From: an uncultured Ferrovum sp.
GTDB lineage: Bacteria; Pseudomonadota; Gammaproteobacteria; Burkholderiales; Ferrovaceae
DNA: 36,626 bases
Assembly (NCBI GenBank): GCA_903905585.1
Contig: CAIVHB010000038.1
Coordinates: forward strand, 1-36,626
Direction of reading: 5' to 3'
Shown: in pieces, positions 23,600 to 32,405 of the stretch
Position numbering within the stretch: position 1 is the stretch's first letter
Layout of the letters: each line of letters begins with the position of its first letter
The notes under the pieces: generated by a model
Told to the model about the DNA's origin: nothing
Database searches by the model: none
Seen by the model: only the letters and a program-made list of their open reading frames with translations
Translations under genes and position numbers: made by a program

Positions 23600-24325
23600 A
23601 TGGCTGGACATAGTAAATGGGCAAATATCAAACATAAGAAAGCGGCGACCGATGCCAAACGCGGAAAAATCTTCACGCGATTGATCAAAGAGATCACGGT
23701 TGCTTCTCGTTTAGGGGGGGCTGATGTATCGACTAACCCGCGATTGCGGCTTGCGGTAGACAAGGCCTATGATCAAAACATGCCCAAAGACACGATTGAG
23801 CGCGCGATCAAGCGCGGCAGTGGCGATCTGGAAGGGGTGAACTACGAAGAGATTCGCTATGAGGGCTACGGCATCCATGGCGCGGCAGTGATGGTAGATT
23901 GCCTCACTGACAATCGAACGCGCACGGTGGCCGATGTGCGTCATGCTTTTACTAAGTATGGCGGCAATATGGGTACCGATGGCTCGGTGGCCTTTCTGTT
24001 TAAGCATTGCGGGCAAATGTTGTTCTCACCGGGTACTTCAGAAGATGCTTTGCTCGAAGCAGCTTTAGATGCAGGTGCCGAAGATGTGATCACCAACGAA
24101 GACGGCAGTATTGAGGTGATTACGCCCCCTTATGATTTTTCTGAGATCAAAGCCGCACTGGAGCAAAAAGGCTTTAAGCCGGAGTTTGGCGAAGTCACGA
24201 TGAAGGCTTCTACCGAAACAGAATTTGAAGGCGAAGATGGCATCAAGATGCAGAAACTGCTGGATGCGCTTGAAAGCTTGGATGATGTTCAGGACGTGTA
24301 TACCACTGCGCTGATTGGCGAGTGA
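23600..24325 (+). CDS. yebC: YebC/PmpR-family protein
   Basis: This 241-aa protein begins [20 protein letters not shown], the hallmark of the YebC/PmpR family. Other family blocks are [65 protein letters not shown] and [14 protein letters not shown]. Members have been described as DNA-binding regulators and, more recently, as factors that help translation of difficult proline-rich stretches. Both are knowledge of the family, not seen here. The start at ATG 23600 has GAGG upstream; an in-frame start eight codons earlier is not family-like. It lies directly before ruvC, a common bacterial order. Confidence 0.96.
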   Translation: MAGHSKWANIKHKKAATDAKRGKIFTRLIKEITVASRLGGADVSTNPRLRLAVDKAYDQNMPKDTIERAIKRGSGDLEGVNYEEIRYEGYGIHGAAVMVDCLTDNRTRTVADVRHAFTKYGGNMGTDGSVAFLFKHCGQMLFSPGTSEDALLEAALDAGAEDVITNEDGSIEVITPPYDFSEIKAALEQKGFKPEFGEVTMKASTETEFEGEDGIKMQKLLDALESLDDVQDVYTTALIGE

Positions 24326-24871
24326 GTGCCGAACTTGAATAAGGGGCTGACTCGTATTCTTGGTATTGATCCCGGTTTAAGAGTGACTGGCTTTGGCATT
24401 ATTGAAAAAGATGGATCCCGATTGAGCTATATCGCCAGTGGCACCATCAAGAGCGGAGAAGGGGAGTTACCTGAACGATTGGGTTCGCTGTTTAGAGGCT
24501 TAACAGCCGTGCTGGAAGCGCATCAGCCTCATGAAGTAGCCATAGAGAAAGTGTTTGTGAACGTTAACCCACACTCTACATTGCTCTTGGGGCAAGCGCG
24601 CGGTGCGGCCATTGTGGCAGCAGTCCATCAAGATTTAACTGTTGCTGAGTACACTGCATTGCAAATTAAACAAGCGGTGGTGGGCAACGGCCATGCAGAT
24701 AAACAACAAGTTCAAGAAATGGTGAAACGTCTGTTATCCCTTACCAAGGCGCCGGCTGCTGATCCTGCCGATGCCTTGGCCTGCGCAATCTGCCATGCGC
24801 ATAGCAATGCGCAGGTGGCAATGGGGCGGTTGCCTGCAGGCTTGACGTTAAGAAGAGGAAGATTATCTTAA
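24326..24871 (+). CDS. ruvC: Crossover junction endodeoxyribonuclease RuvC
   Basis: RuvC cuts Holliday junctions delivered by RuvAB. The 181-aa protein carries the acidic active site: Asp in [14 protein letters not shown] near residue 15, Glu in VAIEKVFVN near residue 73, and the C-terminal Asp pair in [15 protein letters not shown]. The motif [17 protein letters not shown] is diagnostic. The start is GTG at 24326, immediately after the yebC TGA (zero spacing), indicating coupling. It heads the ruvC-ruvA-ruvB series. Confidence 0.97.
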   Translation: MPNLNKGLTRILGIDPGLRVTGFGIIEKDGSRLSYIASGTIKSGEGELPERLGSLFRGLTAVLEAHQPHEVAIEKVFVNVNPHSTLLLGQARGAAIVAAVHQDLTVAEYTALQIKQAVVGNGHADKQQVQEMVKRLLSLTKAPAADPADALACAICHAHSNAQVAMGRLPAGLTLRRGRLS

Positions 24872-24962
24872 TGCACCTGTTCTCTCTTCCATTTCAATCG
24901 AGTCTCATCCCCCCTGTTTATTTAAAGTGGCTGAGGATGGGGCACCAAGGGGAAATTGAAAG

Positions 24963-25556
24963 ATGATTGGTCGTCTGCGCGGTGTACTGATTTCCAAGAA
25001 TGCGCCTTTTGTGTTGATGGATGTGAATGGGGTGGGCTATGAAGTAGAAGTCCCCGTCTCGACCCTCAGTGCGCTTCCTTCTGCAGATCATCCCTTAGAG
25101 CTCCACACCCATTTGGTCGTTCGTGAAGACGCCCATTTGCTGTATGGCTTTGCTAGCTTGCATGAGCGCAATGCCTTTCGCATGTTGCTGAAAGTCTCGG
25201 GTGTGGGCCCTAAACTCGCGCTGGCCTTATTGTCGGGATTGAGTGTAAGTGAGTTAGCAGGGGTGGTCGTGCGCCAAGACGTGACGCGTCTTACCCGTAT
25301 CTCCGGGGTAGGAAAAAAAACCGCCGAGCGTTTATTGCTAGAACTGCGCGATAAATTTAAAGATGCGGGTGTGAGTTTAGGCCCCGAGGTGGGTAGTTTG
25401 CCCCGTGACGACGTGAGCGCAGATGTGGCCAATGCGCTGACGGCTCTCGGTTACAATGACAAAGAAGTCGCCCACGCCTTAAAAGCTATCCCCGTGGGCA
25501 CAGCAGTTGAAGAGGCCATTCGCTTAAGTTTGCGACTCCTTTCTCGCGTCGATTAA
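24963..25556 (+). CDS. ruvA: Holliday junction branch migration protein RuvA
   Basis: RuvA binds the four-way junction and recruits RuvB. The 197-aa product has the N-terminal OB-fold domain (MIGRLRGVLISKNAPFVLMDVNGVGYEVEVP) and two helix-hairpin-helix motifs (LLKVSGVGPKLALALLSGLS and LTRISGVGKKTAERLLLELRDK, about 70-135). A C-terminal domain that contacts RuvB follows (ANALTALGYNDKEVAHAL). It lies 91 nt after ruvC and 29 nt before ruvB. Confidence 0.97.
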   Translation: MIGRLRGVLISKNAPFVLMDVNGVGYEVEVPVSTLSALPSADHPLELHTHLVVREDAHLLYGFASLHERNAFRMLLKVSGVGPKLALALLSGLSVSELAGVVVRQDVTRLTRISGVGKKTAERLLLELRDKFKDAGVSLGPEVGSLPRDDVSADVANALTALGYNDKEVAHALKAIPVGTAVEEAIRLSLRLLSRVD

Positions 25557-25585
25557 ATACAATCTAGTTGGATGATTGAGGCTTC

Positions 25586-26644
25586 ATGATTGAATCAGAA
25601 AGACTGGTCACTGCCCGTGGTGCCCCGCAAGATGAAGTGATCGAGCGTGCTCTGCGCCCTCAGCGACTGTCTGAATATATTGGGCAACATAAAGCGCGCG
25701 AGCAGCTTGAGATCTTTATCGAGGCCTCACGCAGGCGTGGTGAAGCGCTCGATCATGTCTTGTTGTTTGGTCCCCCTGGACTGGGTAAAACCACGTTGGC
25801 GCACATTATTGCGCGTGAGTGCGGGGTAAACCTCAAGCAGACTTCTGGCCCTGTACTAGAGCGTGCCGGTGATTTAGCCGCGCTACTGACTAATCTCGAG
25901 CCCAATGATGTTTTGTTTATCGATGAGATTCATCGCTTGAGTCCCGTGGTAGAAGAAATTCTCTACCCTGCATTAGAAGATTATCAACTCGACATCATGA
26001 TCGGTGAAGGCCCTGCTGCACGTTCTGTGAAAATTGATTTACCTGCGTTCACGCTGGTCGGCGCTACCACTCGCGCGGGCATGCTAACCAATCCTTTGCG
26101 CGATCGCTTCGGCATTGTGGCGCGACTTGAATTTTATTCTGCTGAAGATTTGGCGACGATTGTGAAGCGTTCATCTGGCCTGCTAAAAATGGATATGGAT
26201 GAAGCGGGTACCCTTGAAATCGCTCGGCGTTCGCGCGGCACCCCACGGATCGCAAACCGCCTATTGCGACGGGTTCGTGATTACGCCGAGGTGCGCAGCG
26301 GTGGAAAGGTAACGCAAGAGATCGCAGACGCAGGTTTAAAAATGCTAGACGTAGATAAGCAGGGTCTGGATCTGATGGATCGTAAATTGCTGCTCACGGT
26401 GATTGAAAAGTTTTCGGGGGGGCCCGTTGGCGTGGATAATCTGGCAGCAGCGATTAGTGAAGAGCGCGATACCATTGAAGACGTGCTCGAACCTTATTTG
26501 ATTCAGCAAGGCTACTTGCAGCGCACGGCACGGGGACGTGTGGCCACAGCTGCTGCGTATCATCATTTTGGCTTGCCTGTTTCAGGGGCTTCTCTTGCGA
26601 CAGGAGCAGGGGCAGGGCAGGCACAAGAGGGATCTTTGTTTTGA
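25586..26644 (+). CDS. ruvB: Holliday junction ATP-dependent DNA helicase RuvB
   Basis: RuvB is the hexameric AAA+ motor of branch migration. The 352-aa protein shows [12 protein letters not shown] at the N-terminus, Walker [13 protein letters not shown] (about 62-73) and Walker [16 protein letters not shown]. Sensor 1 is present in [21 protein letters not shown], and the arginine-containing sensor 2 block is [19 protein letters not shown]. The C-terminal winged-helix domain includes [18 protein letters not shown]. The TGA overlaps the ybgC ATG (TGATG). Confidence 0.98.
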   Translation: MIESERLVTARGAPQDEVIERALRPQRLSEYIGQHKAREQLEIFIEASRRRGEALDHVLLFGPPGLGKTTLAHIIARECGVNLKQTSGPVLERAGDLAALLTNLEPNDVLFIDEIHRLSPVVEEILYPALEDYQLDIMIGEGPAARSVKIDLPAFTLVGATTRAGMLTNPLRDRFGIVARLEFYSAEDLATIVKRSSGLLKMDMDEAGTLEIARRSRGTPRIANRLLRRVRDYAEVRSGGKVTQEIADAGLKMLDVDKQGLDLMDRKLLLTVIEKFSGGPVGVDNLAAAISEERDTIEDVLEPYLIQQGYLQRTARGRVATAAAYHHFGLPVSGASLATGAGAGQAQEGSLF

Positions 26645-27066
26645 TGCCTACGTTTAGTTTTCCGATACGGATTTACTACGATGACACCGATGCGGGTGGC
26701 GTGGTGTACCATTCAAACTATCTGAAGTTTATGGAGCGCGCGCGCACCGAGTGGTTGTCTCATCTGAATTTAGAAATCATGAGATTAGCCGATGTGTACG
26801 GTATTATTTTTGTGGTGAGAGCCGCGAAAATAGAGTATTTCAAGCCCGCACGATTATCTGATCGACTTGAAATACATGTTGAACTTTTGGAAATGAAGCG
26901 GAGTTCGGTTGTGTTTAAGCAAGAAGTGATGTGTGAAGACCTTTGTTTAGCAGTGGGGGAAGTTGTGGTGGTTGCTGTCAATGCAACAACTTTTAAACCT
27001 TGCGCGCTCCCCTCAGAGGTCAAAGAAGTCCTTGAGCCTTGGCGCACCGCAACTTCCGTTTCATGA
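26644..27066 (+). CDS. ybgC: Tol-Pal system-associated acyl-CoA thioesterase YbgC
   Basis: YbgC is a hotdog-fold 4-hydroxybenzoyl-CoA-type thioesterase at the head of tol-pal clusters. The 140-aa product has the conserved IYYDDTDAGGVVYHSNYLKFMERARTEWL near residues 10-38 with the catalytic Asp, and VRAAKIEYFKPARLSDRLEI. ATG 26644 overlaps the ruvB stop by one base. It is 49 nt before tolQ, in the order ybgC-tolQRAB-pal-cpoB usual in proteobacteria. The physiological substrate is unsettled; short acyl-CoA or acyl-ACP are candidates. Confidence 0.95.
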   Translation: MPTFSFPIRIYYDDTDAGGVVYHSNYLKFMERARTEWLSHLNLEIMRLADVYGIIFVVRAAKIEYFKPARLSDRLEIHVELLEMKRSSVVFKQEVMCEDLCLAVGEVVVVAVNATTFKPCALPSEVKEVLEPWRTATSVS

Positions 27067-27115
27067 TCGTTTGCTATGCTTTAATTTATAAAAATAATGT
27101 GCAGCGGAGCTTGAA

Positions 27116-27808
27116 TTGAATACCTCAACAGATATGTCCTTTTTCTCTCTGGTTGCAAATGCCAGCCTCGTTGTGCAATTGATCATGGGAGTATTACTTC
27201 TCATATCCTGCATTTCTTGGAGCAGTATCTTCAGCAAAGCTTTTAGCGTAGGTCGTGCCCGTCGGGCAACGCGAGAATTTGAAGATGAGTTCTGGGGCCA
27301 CTCAAACATCATTGAGCATTATCAACGTATCTCTAATCATGGTGGCCCCAAAGAAACTTTGGAGCGTATTTTCGATGCGGGTTTCAGGGAATTTTTAAAG
27401 CATCGCAAGGTGCCGGGTTCTGATCCTGCGGTGGTATTAGAAAGCGCTCGACGCGCAATGCGAGCCACCTATCAGCGTGATCTTGATCAACTGGAATCGA
27501 GCTTAAATTTTCTGGCTACAGCCGGTTCAGTCAGCCCCTATATTGGATTGCTCGGAACGGTCTGGGGCATTATGAATGCTTTCCGTGGGCTATCGAATGT
27601 TGGGCAAGCAACACTGGCCCATGTGGCGCCGGGGATTGCAGAAGCGCTTGTGGCGACTGCGATGGGACTCTTTGCAGCGATTCCTGCTGTGATTGCCTAT
27701 AACCGATTTACGGACGATGTAGATCGTTTGTCAAATCAGTTTGAAACTTTCATCGAGGAGTTCTCTAACATTCTGCAACGTCAGATTCTGATTCCACCAG
27801 GGCATTGA
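27116..27808 (+). CDS. tolQ: Tol-Pal proton-channel protein TolQ
   Basis: TolQ is the multi-pass inner-membrane scaffold of the Tol-Pal motor. The 230-aa product has TM1 near residues 16-36 (VVQLIMGVLLLISCISWSSIF). TM2/TM3 contain LNFLATAGSVSPYIGLLGTVWGI and GLFAAIPAVIAYNRF, the ExbB/TolQ core. TTG 27116 is taken as the start because GGAG lies 6 nt upstream; ATG 27134 lacks a ribosome site. The TGA at 27806-27808 overlaps possible TTG starts of tolR. It is clearly distinct from the exbB in the methylotrophy region. Confidence 0.93.
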   Translation: MNTSTDMSFFSLVANASLVVQLIMGVLLLISCISWSSIFSKAFSVGRARRATREFEDEFWGHSNIIEHYQRISNHGGPKETLERIFDAGFREFLKHRKVPGSDPAVVLESARRAMRATYQRDLDQLESSLNFLATAGSVSPYIGLLGTVWGIMNAFRGLSNVGQATLAHVAPGIAEALVATAMGLFAAIPAVIAYNRFTDDVDRLSNQFETFIEEFSNILQRQILIPPGH

Positions 27809-27810
27809 TC

Positions 27811-28227
27811 TTGGCACGCCGCCCTCGTCGCTTGGTTGCGCAAATGAATGTCGTGCCTTACATCGACGTAATGCTGGTGCTCTTGGTCATTTTTATGATC
27901 ACGGCTCCACTGATCAATCCCGGAAGTATTGATTTGCCTCAGATTGGTAAGACATTATCGCAGCCTGAGCAGCCGTTAGAAATTGACGTACATAAAGACG
28001 GTTCATTGACGGTGATCGATCGCGCAGAAGGGGCTGCAGAAGCAAAGCTCAGCCGCGATGATTTAGTGGCTTGGGTAAAAGATAAACAGCTCAAGAGCCC
28101 CGATCAGCCCGTGGTCATTGCTGGGGATCGCAATGCCAAATATGACTTGATTCTTCAGGTAATGGATACCTTGCAGCAGGCTGCAGTGAAGCGCATTGGT
28201 TTGCTTGCGAAATCCAGGGACGGTTGA
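27811..28227 (+). CDS. tolR: Tol-Pal proton-channel protein TolR
   Basis: TolR is the single-pass partner of TolQ. The product is about 138 aa with MNVVPYIDVMLVLLVIFMIT near residues 12-31, whose Asp is the proton-path residue. A short periplasmic domain ends VKRIGLLAKS. No ATG is available near the start: TTG 27805 and TTG 27811 are both in frame. AGGG at 27798-27801 fits the 27811 TTG better (9 nt), and that start is used here. The reading frame overlaps or abuts tolQ, implying coupling. Confidence 0.9.
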   Translation: MARRPRRLVAQMNVVPYIDVMLVLLVIFMITAPLINPGSIDLPQIGKTLSQPEQPLEIDVHKDGSLTVIDRAEGAAEAKLSRDDLVAWVKDKQLKSPDQPVVIAGDRNAKYDLILQVMDTLQQAAVKRIGLLAKSRDG

Positions 28228-28232
28228 GTCAG

Positions 28233-29114
28233 ATGCGTCGATCATTCGCCGCGAGCTACCCTTCACATTCTTTACCGACGGGTGTTTTGTCGGTGCTCGT
28301 GCATGCACTTTTTTTAGCACTGCTATTTTTTGGGTTGGACTGGCAAAATCACCCACCAGAGCCGGTTCAGGCTGAACTATGGTCGGGCATGCCCCCGCCC
28401 GCTAAAGTGGTCAAAGCTGAGCCTGTAGTGCCTGTAGTGCCCGTTGAGCCAGCAGACGAGACACCTGCAAGCGCTCCTGAACCAGAGCATGTGAAAAAAC
28501 CTGCGCCAGCCATTCCTGCGCCCACTCGCGCTTCCTCATCCGTGACAAAACCAGATATTGCCACTGAGCGTGAAAAAAAAACGAAAGACTTAGTCGCGAA
28601 AAAAATAGAAGATGAACTGCGCGAGATTGAGCTGAAAAAAGCACAGCAGGATGCGAAGTTGCGCGAGATCGATCGCGAACAAAAAGAAAAGCAAAAAAGT
28701 GAAGCGGCGCTAAAAGAGCAAGCGCTCAAAGCGCAGGCTCAAAAAGAGCAAGCCGACGAAAAACGCTTGGCTCAATTGCAGCGTGACGCCGATGCTCGGG
28801 CAGCACAGACACAATCAGATGCCAATATCAATGTGCTTAAAAGCTTTAGTGAACGCATCAAAGCAAAAATTAAATCGAATACGATTGTTTCGCCTTCTGT
28901 GACGAGTGGAGCCTCTGCCACAGTAAAATTTGTCGTATTGCCAGATGGATCCGTTCTGGAAGGAAGTATTCGGGTGGTTCAAAGCAGTGGCCAAAATGCT
29001 TATGATGAAAGTATAAAAAGAGCGATAATCGCTTCGCAACCGCTACCTTTGCCCGATGATCTAGTGCTACGCAGAGAATTGCGAGACTTGTCCATTACGT
29101 TTACTAATATTTAA
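28233..29114 (+). CDS. tolA: Tol-Pal cell envelope protein TolA
   Basis: TolA spans the periplasm from the TolQR motor to TolB/Pal. From ATG 28233 the protein is 293 aa. The inner-membrane anchor (GVLSVLVHALFLALLFFGLDW) lies near residues 17-38, followed by a Pro/Ala/Glu-rich linker. A long Lys/Glu/Ala-rich coiled coil (about 110-200) contains repeated EKK, KAQ and KEQA units. The C-terminal TonB-like domain III reads ATVKFVVLPDGSVLEGSIRV. A TTG at 28224 overlapping the tolR stop is an alternative start. Low similarity outside these architecture features is normal for TolA. Confidence 0.92.
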   Translation: MRRSFAASYPSHSLPTGVLSVLVHALFLALLFFGLDWQNHPPEPVQAELWSGMPPPAKVVKAEPVVPVVPVEPADETPASAPEPEHVKKPAPAIPAPTRASSSVTKPDIATEREKKTKDLVAKKIEDELREIELKKAQQDAKLREIDREQKEKQKSEAALKEQALKAQAQKEQADEKRLAQLQRDADARAAQTQSDANINVLKSFSERIKAKIKSNTIVSPSVTSGASATVKFVVLPDGSVLEGSIRVVQSSGQNAYDESIKRAIIASQPLPLPDDLVLRRELRDLSITFTNI

Positions 29115-29150
29115 ATTTCTCATTCTTCAAGCCGCGAATTCTTGCTCATC

Positions 29151-30458
29151 ATGATATTCAATACTCCCCAGCGCCTTTCTCTTTTTGGCGCAATCCCAGT
29201 GATTGTTTTTGCCTTCTGGATGGCTTATTCCTCGTTCGTCCGCGCTGAGTTATCACTAGAAATTACGACTGAAGGCCTAAAGCAGATTCCGCTTGCCATG
29301 TTGCCATTTGCCAATGAGCGTGATCTCACAACCGCGGTGTCTCCCATTGTGATTGCTGATTTGCAGCGTACTGGATTATTTCGTCAAGCAGATGTGAGTG
29401 GGGTTAATCCGATTCCTACTGAGACCTCGCAATTAAAATTGGCAGAATGGCGGGCTAAACAAGCAACGGCGGTCTTGATGGGGTCTGCCACCATCGAACA
29501 CGATGGTAAAATTAAGATTCGTTATGTGTTGGTGGATGTCGCCACGGAACAAGAAAAATTAATCGAAGTCATTTCTGTTGCCCCCTCTCAATTACGGGGC
29601 GCTGCGCATCGGATTGCGGATGCGGTGTATGAGAAGCTGACGGGTGAGAAGGGTGTATTCTCAACCAAGATTTCTTATATCGTTAAAGATGGGCCTAGCT
29701 ATCAACTGCGGGTTGCGGATGCAGACGCGTATAACGAACGCACTATTCTCTCTTCCAAAGAACCCATCATTTCGCCTAAATGGTCGCCTGATGGATCACG
29801 GATGGCTTATGTTACGTTCGAACTAAAACGCCCTTTGGTGGTGGTGCAGAATCTCTCTACCGGCGCACGTAAAGTCGTGGCCAACTTTAGGGGTAATAAC
29901 AGTGCCCCGGCCTGGTCTCCAGATGGGAAACGTTTGGCTGTGACCCTTTCGCGAGATGGCATTGCCCAAATTTATACTATTGATGCGGAAGGTCTTGAGC
30001 AGCCACGTCGCTTAATGACCACCAGAGCCATCGATACCGAGGCGGTTTTCACCCCAGATGGTAAAAGTATTTTGTTCACCTCAGATCGAGGAGGCTCTCC
30101 GCAAATCTATAAAATTCCGGTGGAGGGCGGCACTGCGCAAAGATTGACCTTTACCGGGAACTATAATGTTTCGCCCAGACTGAGTCCTGATGGAAAAAAA
30201 TTGGTATTTATTCAGCAAAATGGATCTGCTTTTAGGGTGATGTTGCAAGATTTGGATACAAATCAATTGCAGAATATGTCGGATAATGCACTGGATGAAT
30301 CACCTAGCTTTTCACCTAATGGGCGTATGATCCTTTACGCTAGTCGGGCTAATGGCAAAGGTGTTCTTGCTTTGGTTTCAGCTGATGGTAGGGTTCGTCA
30401 AAAATTTAGTACGCAAGCTGGTGATGTTTATGAGCCAGCTTGGGGGCCATTGCAGTAA
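29151..30458 (+). CDS. tolB: Tol-Pal system protein TolB
   Basis: TolB is the periplasmic beta-propeller protein that binds Pal. The 435-aa product from ATG 29151 starts with a signal peptide ending SSFVRA near residue 32. An N-terminal domain follows (to about 165; ITTEGLKQIPLAMLPF, VLMGSATIEHDGK). Propeller blades then repeat the SPDG motif: SPKWSPDGSRMAYVTFE, PAWSPDGKRLAVTLS, AVFTPDGKSILFTSDRGG, SPRLSPDGKKLVFI and SPSFSPNGRMILYAS. A TTG at 29142 is an alternative start. It lies 36 nt after tolA and 66 nt before pal. Confidence 0.96.
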   Translation: MIFNTPQRLSLFGAIPVIVFAFWMAYSSFVRAELSLEITTEGLKQIPLAMLPFANERDLTTAVSPIVIADLQRTGLFRQADVSGVNPIPTETSQLKLAEWRAKQATAVLMGSATIEHDGKIKIRYVLVDVATEQEKLIEVISVAPSQLRGAAHRIADAVYEKLTGEKGVFSTKISYIVKDGPSYQLRVADADAYNERTILSSKEPIISPKWSPDGSRMAYVTFELKRPLVVVQNLSTGARKVVANFRGNNSAPAWSPDGKRLAVTLSRDGIAQIYTIDAEGLEQPRRLMTTRAIDTEAVFTPDGKSILFTSDRGGSPQIYKIPVEGGTAQRLTFTGNYNVSPRLSPDGKKLVFIQQNGSAFRVMLQDLDTNQLQNMSDNALDESPSFSPNGRMILYASRANGKGVLALVSADGRVRQKFSTQAGDVYEPAWGPLQ

Positions 30459-30524
30459 AATCTGGCGATGTTGAAAATAAAATAGATGTGATTAATTCCG
30501 TTCTTAGACAATAGGAGAAATGCA

Positions 30525-31070
30525 ATGAACAAGATTCTTTTGGGTGTCCTCGTTGTTTCAGTTTTGGCTGCTTGTAGCAGTGCCCCAAAGAAAGACGCAG
30601 CTGCGCCCATCACTGAAACCAAAGTTGCTGAGGCCCCTACGGCTGCAAGTCCTACTAAAATGCCAGAGGCTCAACCCTTGGTTGCTCCGATGGAAGAAGC
30701 GTCTCCTTATCCCACTAAAGGTCAGGGCGGTGCTTTGGGTGAGCGTTCGATTTATTACGCATTTGATTCCTATGTCGTCAACGACGCAGGTAAGCCTGTC
30801 GCTGCAGCCCACGCTGGTTTCTTGGGCGGCCACGCTAAAGCAAAAATCACATTGCAGGGTAATTGCGATGAGCGCGGAAGCCGCGAATACAATTTGGCCT
30901 TAGGTTCACGTCGTGCTGAGGCAGTCAAATCAGTGATGACAGTATCTGGTGCGTCGGCTGAGCAGATTGAAGTCGTGAGCTTCGGTAAAGAGAAGCCCAT
31001 GATGGCCGGTCATGATGAGTCATCTTGGTCTCAAAATCGTCGCGTTGATATTGTGTACCAAGGCGAATGA
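30525..31070 (+). CDS. pal: Peptidoglycan-associated lipoprotein Pal
   Basis: Pal is the outer-membrane lipoprotein that binds peptidoglycan and TolB. The 181-aa precursor has a lipoprotein signal peptide with lipobox LAAC (Cys17 lipidated). An Ala/Pro-rich linker follows, then the OmpA-like domain from about residue 75: SIYYAFDSYVV, TLQGNCDERGSREYNLALGS with the peptidoglycan-binding Asp and Arg, and SQNRRVDIVYQGE at the C-terminus. GGAG precedes ATG 30525. The stop overlaps the cpoB start (ATGA). Confidence 0.97.
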   Translation: MNKILLGVLVVSVLAACSSAPKKDAAAPITETKVAEAPTAASPTKMPEAQPLVAPMEEASPYPTKGQGGALGERSIYYAFDSYVVNDAGKPVAAAHAGFLGGHAKAKITLQGNCDERGSREYNLALGSRRAEAVKSVMTVSGASAEQIEVVSFGKEKPMMAGHDESSWSQNRRVDIVYQGE

Positions 31071-32044
31071 TCTCTTTTCGTTCTGTCCTGATCGCGGTAG
31101 TGCTCGCAGGAGCACTCCCTAGTCAAGCTGGGTTGTTTTCAGATGACGAGGCACGCAAATCACTCTACGATTTGCGTGCAGAGTTTCTGCAGTATAAAGC
31201 TGCTGATGAAGCACGCCTGACGCGGCTTGAAACCAATATTGATACCTTACAGCAGGCCAATAATCGTATTCAGCAGTCACTGGATCGCTTGGATCAGGCA
31301 ATTCGCAACCTCAATTTGCCTGCACTCCAAACCCAACTGGAATCGGTCAGTAGCGATGTGGCCAAGCTCAATGGCTCGGTAGAAGTTCAGACCAATGTCA
31401 TCGAGCAGGATCAAAAACGCAATAAAGAATTTTATTTAGATCTAGACAGCAGATTACGTGCCTTAGAGAAAACGGGTGGCGCTGGTGCTGTTTTTCCGGC
31501 ACCCAATAAATCAGGTCAAGCTTCCGATGCCCTCAAGTCGCCCCCTGGGAAAAAAGATGAGGGTGTTGTTACTGCCGCAGAAGGCGATGCATCCGCTTCT
31601 GTCTCTTCATCAGAGATTCCGCCCAAGACATCGAATGCAGCGGCATCCAGTGGCCCACAAGCTGTGTCATCGGCGGCTGAGCAAAAAAGTTATGACCAAG
31701 CATACCAAGCCTTCAAAGCTTCGAATTTTGTGATGGCGGTGAAAGAGTTTCAGTCTTTTAATAAAACCTATCCCCGTAGTGTCCTTTCTGCCAATGCTGG
31801 GTTTTGGTTAGGGGTATCGCAATATCGTTTAAAAGCCTATTCGGCTGCAGAAACAGCTTTGAAAGCCGTGGCGAGTCAGTATCCGGATTCGCCCAAGGCC
31901 CCTGATGCCTTGCTGAATTTGGCCAGTGTGCAGCTTGATGCAGGTAATGCGAATGCAGCGCACGATTCACTTGAAGAGTTAATTGCGCACTATCCTGCCA
32001 GCGATGCGGCTGCTAAAGCTAAGGCGCGGTTAGGAAGGAAGTAG
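31067..32044 (+). CDS. cpoB: Cell division coordinator CpoB (YbgF)
   Basis: CpoB links peptidoglycan synthesis by PBP1B to outer-membrane constriction by Tol-Pal. The 325-aa protein has a signal peptide (cleavage near ALPSQA, residue 22). An N-terminal coiled coil (about 30-125; RLTRLETNIDTLQQANNRIQ) mediates trimerisation, followed by a Ser/Ala/Pro-rich linker. A TPR domain (about 205-325; YDQAYQAFKASNFVMAVKEF, NAGFWLGVSQYRLKAY, PDALLNLASVQLDAG) closes the protein. The start overlaps the pal stop by 4 nt. It ends the tol-pal operon. Confidence 0.95.
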   Translation: MISFRSVLIAVVLAGALPSQAGLFSDDEARKSLYDLRAEFLQYKAADEARLTRLETNIDTLQQANNRIQQSLDRLDQAIRNLNLPALQTQLESVSSDVAKLNGSVEVQTNVIEQDQKRNKEFYLDLDSRLRALEKTGGAGAVFPAPNKSGQASDALKSPPGKKDEGVVTAAEGDASASVSSSEIPPKTSNAAASSGPQAVSSAAEQKSYDQAYQAFKASNFVMAVKEFQSFNKTYPRSVLSANAGFWLGVSQYRLKAYSAAETALKAVASQYPDSPKAPDALLNLASVQLDAGNANAAHDSLEELIAHYPASDAAAKAKARLGRK

Positions 32045-32129
32045 AGTGTGGGGGGGAAAGGGATCTCATTGCTGAGCGTGTCATCGTTGATCGCATGGCC
32101 GCAATGAACGACAAAATGAAAACCTGAGC

Positions 32130-32159
32130 TTGACCCAAACCCGTCATAAATCATAGAAT
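32130..32159 (+). promoter_or_regulatory. Sigma70-type promoter for tRNA-Lys
   Basis: TTGACC (32130-32135) and TAGAAT (32154-32159) are separated by 18 nt, about 19 nt ahead of the tRNA. Spacing and sequence fit a stable-RNA promoter. Confidence 0.65.
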
Positions 32160-32177
32160 AGAGGGCTTAGCTGTTGT

Positions 32178-32253
32178 GGGTCGGTAGCTCAGTCGGTAGA
32201 GCAGCGGACTTTTAATCCGTTGGTCGTGGGTTCGAATCCCGCCCGACCCACCA
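32178..32253 (+). tRNA. tRNA-Lys (anticodon TTT)
   Basis: The 76-nt cloverleaf has acceptor stem GGGTCGG/CCGACCC, D-arm with AGCTCAGTCGGTAGAGC, and anticodon stem-loop GGACTTTTAATCC whose central TTT reads lysine codons. The T-arm is GTGGGTTCGAATCCCGC and the CCA is encoded. A terminator follows within 10 nt. Confidence 0.98.
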
Positions 32254-32260
32254 AATTGCA

Positions 32261-32283
32261 AAAGGCCCCAACGGGGCCTTTTT
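32261..32283 (+). terminator. Terminator after tRNA-Lys
   Basis: AAAGGCCCC-AAC-GGGGCCTTTTT forms a strong hairpin with a T-run starting 8 nt after the tRNA. Confidence 0.9.
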
Positions 32284-32294
32284 CAATTTTAATC

Positions 32295-32318
32295 GGCTCT
32301 ACCCCATTAATGGGTATA
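32295..32318 (+). repeat. Solo copy of the ISL3-type IS terminal sequence
   Basis: GGCTCTACCCCATTAATGGG (32295-32314) is identical in 19 of 20 positions to the IS end at 36490-36509 and has the same orientation. No transposase reading frame lies next to it, so it looks like a relic end of a lost or deleted copy. Confidence 0.6.
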
Positions 32319-32405
32319 GTCTGCCAATGTATGGCTCTCGCGGCTGAATCGGGTGTTCAACTTAGAGGTCACTGGGCATCCGTGTCATTGGGTCGGCAAT
32401 GAGGC

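Noticed and set aside
23711..24016. Minus-strand ORF opposite yebC
   Set aside because: yebC is clearly conserved on the plus strand; the antisense frame lacks a ribosome site and any recognisable domain.
24872..24962. Hairpin between ruvC and ruvA from CATCCCC and GGATGGGG
   Set aside because: On inspection the arms are mirror-like, not reverse complements, so no real stem forms.
28367..28729. Minus-strand ORF of 120 codons rich in Ser, Phe and Cys
   Set aside because: It is the antisense shadow of the Lys/Glu/Ala-rich coiled coil of TolA; it has no ribosome site and low-complexity composition.
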